From contig NC_064040.1 of assembly GCF_932526225.1 (NCBI RefSeq), positions 12,252,856 to 12,316,855 on the forward strand: a DNA stretch of 64,000 nucleotides, in the 5' to 3' direction. This stretch comes from Nematostella vectensis. Its lineage: Eukaryota > Cnidaria > Anthozoa > Actiniaria > Edwardsiidae. Positions 55,288 to 64,000 of this stretch are shown here, one piece after another. Made by a program: the position numbers and the translations under genes. How positions within the stretch are numbered: the first letter of the stretch is position 1; each line of letters starts with the position of its first letter. The notes beneath the pieces were generated by a model. That model saw nothing but the letters and a program-made list of their open reading frames with translations. It ran no database searches and had not been told where the DNA came from.

Positions 55288-58200
55288 ATGGAAGCCAGTG
55301 GCACAAAACGGCCAGTGGAAGCTACCGGCGACACGCCAAAGAAGGATAGCAAATTAAGGAGAAAACCGACTTCGACTTCTTCACGCCGACGATCTTTACA
55401 ATACGGCGCTTCAACTCCGAAGAGCCTGTTACGAGAAAGGTAGTGCATTTGCTTCATGTTGATAGGATACAATTTAGAGAGGGGCGGTTTTTTTTCATGT
55501 TGTGAAATACTATAATAAAAGCTGACTCAATGTTCCTTTTTCTTTAGAGATCTGTGAGTTCCCCTGCTAAATACAACAAGTGGACAAAGGAGGAAAATCG
55601 CGCTCTAATAGAGTTTATGTCTAACGCAAAGAGCGACCCTAGCTATTGCTGGCCAGATAAAGCGAGCGAGTGGCCTCTTTCAACACAAACCATGTGCTTT
55701 GGGCGGATGCTGCCAAACACATCCAAACAGCAACATCTTCAAATTTTGTTTTAACAAGTAAGTTTATAAAATATTAATGTATTTGTAAACCAACAATTTT
55801 CAAAATTTGAGCCTGCAACAGAAAAATTGTACTAACACTTTTGATACAGAGGATGGTAAACATATTTTAAAAATAGAGGGTTCAAGATCACAGTATAGTT
55901 TTAATCAATTGCCTATTTCATTTTGCGTGATCAGATACTCGTGTGCGCTCCCAGCTTGTTTGCCGCCTTCAAAAAAAAGCACAAGCTAATTGCCGATGCA
56001 GAGGATTACTATGGACTTTCACTGGCATCCTGCCTGGAGGAACTAGACATTAGCCAGGAACTCACACTGAAGACCAGTGGAGTGAATAAGAAAACCCAAA
56101 CAGACCCTGCCCCTGTGCCGTCTGCAAGGGACAAGGAAGTCCAAACAGTAGCTCCCCCTTGTACACAGCCTGACGAATCCACCTGCCACCACCGCTGGCC
56201 CCCCTCCTCCTCCTGATCTGTCAGTCTCTTCAATCATCCCATCCCAGACTCTGCTTGCTGGCCATCTCTTCCTGAACCTGGCAACTTTAAAAGGGTCTGG
56301 ACAGCAATCCTGGGAGTAATGTGTCTCAATCGCTGAGTGCAATGAGGAATTTGCAAGAAAGAAATAAGCCAAACCTTCCGTGGAAGCTGGTGTACTGCCT
56401 CGCCACTAGACGTCCAGATAGCGAGACCGCACTGCTGCCCATGGACCGCATGCCGTTTGGTCTATTACAGTATCAAATAGAATTCTTCGCATGTACGAAC
56501 ATAATGCAGGTAATATATAGGATTAGGCATGGAAAAATGGCAAATTATTATAAAATATGTAAATATGCAGACATATATTTTTTGTAAATAAACAGGGAGA
56601 CCAAAATTTTAGAAATTGCTTGGAATGAGTAATCTTAATGCTATTCAGACTGGGCTTTTATGAGCTATCTGTGACTGTGGGAGAGAGGGGGCCAAAGGGG
56701 TATTTCCTAACCCCCTTAGGCTATGACCATCAAAACTTACAGAAAATAGTCACCAGCATGCAAAGAATTGTGACCCCTATTTTTGGTGTAGCCTCTTAAA
56801 TACTATGGTTCAGAAGTAATAGCAATTTTCCGGGGAGGGGGGGGGGGGCTTTTCCCCCAGTCTGAATAGGATTAATACTTACACTTGAGCAATTTCTATC
56901 TCAGGTACTACATATGAAATTCTGTGATTGCAATTTGTTTGAAATAGGGTGATTACAATTGTGTTCGCTTTGTGCAGAGTTCCCAACACGCTTCAATCGG
57001 TTGTTCAGAGGGCCAATGTGGAGCTCAGTTCCCAGTGAGCATTATAAAGACCCCTTACATGTAAGGAGTTGTGAAATCAGCTTATTGTGTCCCTTGTTTT
57101 GTAAAAAAAAAGAAATGTACTTTGTATGACTTTGACGTATAAACAAATCAATAGAGCACATATTTATATAATTAATTTGTTTTTGGTAGGCAAGGGTGAA
57201 TGTTGCAGCCCCAAGTATCGAATGGGTGCAGAAAAGAACTGCAAGGTCAGACTTCAGCAACAAGCCCGAACTCCAGGTGTGTGGAAATTTTAGAGCTATC
57301 AAATATGCCTATTCAAGAATGGTTGCATTGGGATTTTCATCTCACATTCAAGATTATAATGAATAGGGAAAATAATCCTTATATTTATATTAATTCAAAT
57401 TTGAATTTTTGGCAGCTGTGATACTCCATGCTTTCATAAGAGGATAGCATTCACAGTTTTACCAAGAGATTACATACATTTAATTGATCTAAAAAGAGGA
57501 GATAAAACTAGAAAACTAGAATCTTTTATTAATTGGGGGATTATTTGAGTAATTTTCTTTCTGTGGACAGACTTATGCAATTCTTTTTAAAATTTCCTTA
57601 ACACCCTGACCCCTCAACCGGCCTGTACCGGCTTTGGGAAGTACACACAACCCAAAATATTCATAAATGCAAAATAAACACAACAAGATGAAGATACTCA
57701 GGCATCAGTCTAAGGGATAAATGGTCTTGAAGATATGCATCCAACCAAGGTGTTGGCAACTACTCTTAAGCCAAATAATAGCACAGGTTATTTGACAAAT
57801 TTCAAATCGAACAAGGAAAGAAATGCAGAATCACCCCTCTCAATAAAACGCTCAAAATACCACACAAGGAAGAGAGATCAGCAAACACAGCTCAAGACAC
57901 AAATAGATACCTTTATTCTGATCCTCCAGGTTCATTTCGATGGCCTCAAAACACAATGTCCACTCCTTGAAGGCTTGTAAAACCATGAAGATGCCTTTAC
58001 GGATTGCAAAGCATTCTGGCAGATCCAGGGAAAAATTCACGAGGGGAGGGCCAGTCAACACTCCTCTCCCCAAAGTCAGATGTTTTTTTATGTCTTTTCA
58101 CCCCGAAGCCAAACAAATCAATTCCAGGTCATACAGACCCAGAATAGCAGTGTAAACAATTTTGCAATCAATTTGGTTTCAGAAAAGACTGCATTTAGGA

Positions 58201-61088
58201 GAGCTGTGGTGATTCATTAGAAAATTATTTCCTAATCCAGGCAAAGCCAAACAAGAAAAAATCATCATGAATCCACCTTTGCTTGCAAATATCCGTAAGC
58301 AAAGCACTCAATTATGCCCCAATAGACTTCATGATGTCCTGAGACATTCTTCTAATATGCTCATAGCTGTATTTTTGATGAAAAATACAAGCAACCATCA
58401 ACTTGTGCTGGCTTCAGCACAACGACGAAGGATTAAAAGTGAGGACTGCAAAGCACTGTTGGAAAGCTTGGATACCGCTGACTAGGTGCAGCTGTGTTTG
58501 ACTTTGACGGGCTGTATAAAACTCAGAATAGGGGGGAGGTATCTGATTCCAGTCTGTTTTTTGTAAATTCAGCTCAAAAATAGCCAGGAGTCAATGGGTT
58601 AACATAGAGGTGCCATTAGTTTGCTACATATTTATATTCAAATATTTAGATTTAAATATTTTTAGTTATTTTTCCTTATTCTGTGCCGAATTCTATTTCA
58701 ACATTGATTGGGATAGGTGTATACACTGAATGTATGCCATGAATCAAGCCTAACATCATTCATTCTATTCCTCCGTGCTTATTTTGCATTTTCCCTTTAG
58801 ATCCCTGCCTCGAAGCAGCTGAAGAAGACTCACGTTAATGGCCGCTTCTGGTTAAAAGCTGATGCCTGTGATGTGAAGCCTGCACTCCAAGAGTCGGTGC
58901 GGGGAGAGTGAAATGGAGACATTGACCTGGGTGAGGGACAGGCTCTCCGCAACGAGTATGCTCATCGCAAGAGGCAGGCAACTCCTCCTGCACCTGCCAA
59001 CAGGGAAACACTTGAGCAAAGAATTACTGAAGTGGTCACCTCACTTGATGCTGACGTTGTATTCCTAGCTGAGGGACTGAAGAATGCAGACAGGGAGTAC
59101 GAGAAGAAATTCAACTCCCCAACAACATCGAAGGAGGCACTCAAGTCCCTCTGCTGGGAAAGGATTGAGTTCAATACTCTCCTTCTTCAGTCTCAGAAAC
59201 TGAAATGTACAATGGAGGGCATTCTTGCCCATCTTAACCCTGACAATCCACGTGTCGGTTATGTTATCACAAGCTTAAGAAACCTGAGGCCAGACTACCT
59301 CAAATACTTGAGAAATTTGTTCACCAAGAAGCGCCAGCCTGCTGCCACGCACGTGCTAGTTATCCTCATCTCAGAGGAAAGGAGATGCATAAAACCATAT
59401 GCCCTTCCTGTTTGGTACGTTCCCTACAAGTCAATCAAGAACCAATTTCTTCGTGATCTCCTTAACAAAGTGAAAAGTGCAATGGTAGAGCTTGGAATGA
59501 TTCCAGTTGGTAAGTACATTAAGGTTTCTTAGCCAGTCGATCCAACTTGCAGGACATTTGGTTTTAAAGGCTATGAACCCCTATGCAATAAAATTTGCTC
59601 AATTTTACTTCTGGGGTATCACCAATCATGGGTGAGTATTATTCAAAATGAATGGAAGTTCTATATATTTAAAGCAAAAACAAAAAAAGGTCACGTAAGT
59701 CGGACTTACATACTTTAATTGACTGATTGTATTGATTATGAATTCCCTCTCTTCTCATCTGAGTATTTGTCAGACACCAAATGAAATATTACCCACTGTT
59801 CCCTATATTTAAATGTACAGAAATTTGTGGAACGTTCTTCACAGCTTATGTACTGGCTTTGTTTTTATAATGTAAGCCTCTATTATCTAAAAAAAAGGCT
59901 TGAAGCTCTGAAAACTATTATTCATATATTAAAAACCTTTTCTTGACACAGTGTTTTGATAACCAACAGGAGCAGTTACTGATGGAGAATTCAGTTCACT
60001 CCGGACTCAAGGCGAGACCAGACCGCTACATATGATACAGCTTATCCATTATGCACGTGAAAGTGTTAGCCGCTTGACCCAGCATACCTTACTCTCCATG
60101 CTGTTATCGACAGGAGGTATATATCACGCTGTATGATATTGATACAATGGAACATTTATAAAGAAGGCACCTGCATTTGTTAGCCAAATCATTGATTGTT
60201 CTCTATTCACTGTCCCAAAATATTTAGTTCTCACAGAAATGCAGCAGCAGTATCCACAATGGTTTGTTTCTATCATAAATTCTATTTTAATTTTTATCTC
60301 TTTTAGTGGATGCTGCTGGGCGACCAAAAGTCTCACAGCCTAATCGCCATATCCCAGACTCTCTCATTACTGAGCTGCACAGTTTGAGGACAGACCACAA
60401 CATGTCACTGGAAGATGCTGTGACATACTTGAGAGGGAAACTGGTACCTAATGGCTACTCACCCTACACGTTCCACCCAAACACCCCTGAGAGCTTCCTC
60501 GACAAGCTGAGATCCTTAGTTGGAACATATATTTACAGAGGTGAGCATTTACTCATGTATATTACTTTATGTATTATGCACACAATTTTTGTCATTTCCC
60601 CTCAATAACTTAACTGATTGAGTTTTTAGTTTATTTGGATCTGACAAACAATGCTGCAAGGAGCTTAAATACTTTACAGCTTACTTTTTTTTCAGAAGGA
60701 GTGCCCTTCAACACCTTCCTGTACTGTCCGGAGATTTACCCAATCACCAAGGAGGTGTTCTCTGAAAGGGAGGACCATTGTCGCATCCTGAGCAAAGCAC
60801 TAACGGGAGGGTGGCCCTCCCGGTCTCAATCTTGAGGCGTTTGATGAGGCCAAGCGCAGCCCTGCAACTGGGCTCACCCAGGCCACCGGTGAACGAAAGA
60901 AGTCGGTCCAGGATGCCGAAAGACTTCTCTCCTTCCATGTGGCAAAGTTCCTCTCCGACAGTGGCCACAGAAGGGAAGCAGAGTATGTTGAGGTCATAGC
61001 AGGATGGCATGAGGCTGTTTCAAGATGTGGGTTAACAGTAGATAATCTCACGAGAAGATCAGAGAAAGACAACAACACGAGTGTTTAG
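55288..61088 (+). pseudogene. SANT-like multi-exon gene of unknown family with several frame breaks
   Basis: Probable exons: 55288-55439, 55550-55757, 55935-56509, 57190-57276, 58801-59509, 59970-60116, 60307-60540, 60696-61088; the junctions have GT..AG and the phases agree when the frame is followed. The N-terminus is basic, then comes a SANT/Myb-like start (KWTKEENRALIEFM). In exon 2 the frame must shift near 55690 to continue into WADAAKHIQTATSSNF. In exon 3 it shifts at an eight-A run (55971-55978) and again in a C/T run near 56190 and near 56300. Exon 5 has an in-frame TGA at 58909, and the last exon shifts near 60815 before SEKDNNTSV-stop. The family looks like a domesticated or transposon-related cnidarian gene; I do not recognise its function. 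It ends a few bases before a Gypsy LTR. Pseudogene is preferred; clustered assembly errors are the alternative. Confidence 0.6.
57745..58080 (+). repeat. Dispersed repeat, copy 2, in an intron of the SANT-like gene
   Basis: Second copy of the 35385-35720 repeat, with a ~20-bp insertion (AAGGAAAGAAATGCAGAATC) relative to it. Lies between the exons ending at 57276 and starting at 58801. Confidence 0.75.
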
Positions 61089-61091
61089 CTC

Positions 61092-61309
61092 TGTAGTCAA
61101 GATGAAGGGCTGCATCCGGGACTTTATTGTTCTTACCACAGGGAACCCAGATATTGTAACATCCTTTCTCTTTTGAGAAGTGAAACAGATACTTATAACA
61201 TAACTAACAATTGTCCTTGCGTATAGCAACAAGCTGATAAACATTGTTCTCAGTCCTAGACAAAATGTAAACAATAAGAATAAAAGATACAATCAACTAT
61301 TTAACATCA
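61092..61309 (-). repeat. Candidate 3' LTR of the Gypsy element
   Basis: 218 bp with TG..CA ends on the minus strand and an AATAAA in the last third. It directly follows the last pol codons and borders host sequence. The partner LTR is outside, so this cannot be confirmed; no clear polypurine tract is seen. Confidence 0.45.
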
Positions 61310-61324
61310 GATTAGTCTCTTGTT

Positions 61325-62828
61325 TTAACTCGTGACATAATCCCTAAGGTAGCTTGGTTGTGTAGTTGTCCGTGAGGATCTCCGTATGGGTGTTATAGGT
61401 GGTGTCTGTTCCTCAGCAACCGCATTAGGTGTTTCCACTTGCGCTGGTGTTTCTGGTGATTGGGTGGTAATACTAGATTCCATTTCCGCGGGTGGTAGTA
61501 CTACTTTTGGTTTCCTTGACGACAATTCAGGTTGAGTTTCCGAAGTTTTCCTTAGATCGATTCGGTTTCTTCTATACTTCCCAGAAGGCGTTTCGATGTC
61601 ATACGACCTTTCATCGAGTCTCCTAACAACCACACCCTTTTCCCATTTTTTTGTTGCCTTTTCTAAAAGGTTTCAGTCTGATAGTATCCCCCTCTTGCAA
61701 AATTCCAAGATCCTTAGCATTCTTGTTATAGTTCTTACACTGTCGTTGTTGTTCCAACTTGAGCCGACACCGGTCCTCCTTCAGAAAATCCATTCCCCTA
61801 GGTTGGAGTTGTACATCAGTCATGGGTAATATAGATTTAGTTCGACGATTGAGAAGGCATTGGGCTGGGCTGCTTCCTGCTCCTTGGGTTGGTGTGTTTC
61901 TTATCTCAAGGAGTGCTAGCTGGGGGTCTGTTTTGTCTTGAGCACATTTTGAGAGCATAGCCTTTGCTGCTTTTACCCCAGACTCAACTTTTCCATTTGC
62001 ATTTGGATGCCCAGGTGAAGATAGATTATGCTCAAAGTCCCATTCATAAGCAAAGTCCTCAAACTCTTTGGCATCAAACTGAGGTCCTCCATCACTGACT
62101 AGTTGTACAGGAACACCATATCTTGAGAAGTGTTGTTTCAGTTTCCTAATCACTGCAGGGGAGTCAGTTTTCTTAAGAAGGTCAACTTCCCAGTATCCAC
62201 TAAAATAGTCAATTGTTAGTAGGTAGTCTTTGTTGTTCCATGAGAATAAATCAACACCAACAATTTCCCATGGTGCTTTAGCTTCTATAGTTATGAGTGT
62301 TTCTTTCTGTTGAGCTTTAGCAAATGTTTGACAGGCATCACAAACACTTGCTAGCTGTTTGATTTCTGCAGACATACCAGGCCAAAATATGCATTCACGT
62401 GCACGTCTTAACATACTCTCACCTCCAAGATGTGATATGTGATGATGGTCTTTGATCTCCTTACGCATGCTCTCAGGAACGATGACTCGTTCTCCCTTGA
62501 AGATCAATCCATCATGTAAGGTCAGTTCATCTCTATATGAAAAGTATGGTGTAACCTGAGTAGGCAGTTCCTGTCTCGAGTCTGGCCATCCTTTAAGAAT
62601 GACTGATTTCAGAGTTTGCAGAGTATCATCCATTTCAGTGGCTTTCTTTAGCTGTTTAAGCCTTTCTTCTCTAATTCTTAGGTGACCAACAGCATTAATC
62701 TTAGCAAAACTATCCTTGTGTTCAGTATCATCAGGCAAGTATGCACGAGATAAAGTATCAGCTATGTACATCTCCTTGCCCTTCTTATATACAACTTCAA
62801 TGTCATACTGTATAAGTCTAAGCATCAT
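61325..62828 (-). pseudogene. Gypsy integrase and C-terminal tail, frameshifted
   Basis: 62828-61623 carries the end of the RNase H/linker, the integrase zinc finger (HH in HHISHLGG, CC in SVCDAC), the DDE core (VGVDLF, SDGGPQF, NGKVE) and a C-terminal GPY-like region. A one-base slip near an A-run at about 61645 moves the last ~95 residues into the 61633-61325 frame. Expected role is insertion of the element's cDNA. Confidence 0.85.
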
Positions 62829-63976
62829 ACCTTTGGGGACTTGTGCAGTGGCTTGCGTACAATCATTTCCAGTGGTTTATGATCACTATGCACAATGGTT
62901 TTCCGTCCAAACGTATATTGGTGGAAACGTTCCAGCGAGAACACAATTGCCAGGCACTCTTTCTCAATTTGCGCGTACCCGCATTCCGTAGTAGTAAGGG
63001 CACGACTGGCATAACACAGCGGCTTTCCTTCTTGTAGTAAAACAGTGCCTAAACCAGTGCTCGAGGCATCACATTGAATCACAAGTTCTGTGTCAGGATC
63101 ATAATAAGCAAGTACAGGAGCTGTAGTCACTAGTCTCTTTATTTCTTTCATCGCATGATCCTGTTCCTCACTCCATTCCCATTCCACATCTTGTCTAGTG
63201 AGTCGACGAATAGGATCCATTACCGTGGAGAGTTGTGGAAGGAACTTTGCGAGATAAGTTACCATTCCCTGGACACGTCGAGCTCCCTCAACATCAGTGG
63301 GGTTTTCCATTTTAAGAATGGCTTCGACTTTCTTCATATCAGGTTTTATACCTTCACTTGTCACGACGTGACCAAGGAACTCAACTTCAGAGGTCTTGAA
63401 CACACTCTTCTGGTGATTCAGCTTAATGTTATTTCTAGCACAAACATCAAGTAGATTTCTCAATTTCTCATGATGGTCACCCTCAGAATGTCCATAAACT
63501 AGAATGTCATCAGCCACACAGACCACTCCACGAAGACCTGATAGACTCTTCATGAGCTTACGCTGGAATATCTCAGAACTGACTTTGAGACCAAATGGGA
63601 GACGACACCAACGAAATCTGCCATTCACAGTGATGAATGTGGTTATGTAACTACTCTCTTCATCAAGTTCACAGTGCAAGTAACCATGAGCAAGATCAAA
63701 CTTACTGAACAGCTTAGCATTGGCGAGCTCAGGCAGGATATCATCAATTGTCGGGAGAGGGTATATTTCCCTCTGAAGAGCTTCATTCAAGACTCTTGGG
63801 TCAAGACAGATCCTGAGCTGGTCATTCTTCTTCTTCTGTATAGAGATCTGTGAGCACCATTGAGTTGGCTCAGTTACAGGCTTCAGGACTCCAAGCTTGA
63901 CAAGGTTGTGTAACTCTTTTTCAAGTGCAGGTTTAACACTGATAGGTACTCGTCGTGGTGGACTTTGAGTAGGCAC
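62825..63976 (-). pseudogene. Gypsy reverse transcriptase and RNase H, frame break at 3' end
   Basis: 383 codons continuing from outside the window. RT motifs are FDLAHGYL, LPFGL and the active site VADD (in CVADDILVYG). RNase H shows QCDASSTGLG and HSDHKPLE. It ends at a stop after HKSPKV, overlapping the next ORF by a few bases in another frame; the continuing sequence there indicates a one-base frameshift rather than a natural gene boundary. The first Met at 63976 is not the true start. Confidence 0.87.
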
Positions 63977-64000
63977 AGCATTGCCATCAACCTTGAGATT

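Larger units (their letters stand above)
61092..64000 (-). mobile_element. Gypsy (Ty3) LTR retrotransposon, 3' part, runs off the window
   Basis: Minus-strand pol with RT, RNase H and integrase, followed by a short tail and a candidate 3' LTR at 61309-61092 (starts TGATGTTAAATAG, ends CTTGACTACA, with AATAAA inside). The 5' part, including gag, protease and 5' LTR, is outside. Two frame breaks show it is not intact in this assembly. Confidence 0.85.

Overview
This is eukaryotic DNA from a cnidarian, most probably an anthozoan sea anemone such as Nematostella vectensis. The reasons are multi-exon genes with GT..AG introns, a bilaterian-like Dpp/BMP2/4 ligand, tandem intronless class A receptors, and many MITEs, microsatellites, DIRS and Gypsy elements. 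The species is an inference; no database was searched.

Layout. 1-5.9 kb: a two-exon dpp (BMP2/4) gene on +. 5.9-20.1 kb: a 13-exon + gene for an ABCB10-type mitochondrial half ABC transporter. Its ninth intron is 6.6 kb long and holds an antisense DIRS-type tyrosine-recombinase retrotransposon (gag, RT-RNase H, YR), two CAC/CAT arrays and a foldback element. 20.1-22.5 kb: a minisatellite and a long AAT array. 22.5-38.9 kb: four intronless, melatonin-receptor-like GPCR genes (+, -, +, +), separated by short transposons and a decayed Gypsy fragment. 39.6-41.3 kb: a two-exon - gene for a secreted Gln-rich repeat protein. 41.8-49.0 kb: a seven-exon - gene for a secreted GH65 enzyme like protein-glucosylgalactosylhydroxylysine glucosidase (PGGHG/ATHL1). 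50.4-50.9 kb: a C6orf120 (UPF0669) homologue on +. 51.8-54 kb: a 98-bp tandem array and MITEs. 54.2-54.5 kb: a small - membrane-protein ORF. 55.3-61.1 kb: a + strand, SANT-like multi-exon gene of unknown family with several reading-frame breaks. 61.1-64 kb: the 3' part of a Gypsy LTR retrotransposon on -, running off the window.

The host genes do not form a pathway. They are ordinary neighbours: a morphogen, a mitochondrial transporter, receptors, a collagen-glycan hydrolase and a secreted protein. I found no convincing new biological system. The most interesting structures are repeats grown out of gene edges (a tandem array of decoy 3' splice sites before ABCB10 exon 7, and a 24-bp minisatellite whose first unit is the ABCB10 C-terminal coding sequence), an intronic array of CRE-like TGACGTCA sites, and a patch of near-identity shared by three GPCR paralogues that suggests gene conversion.
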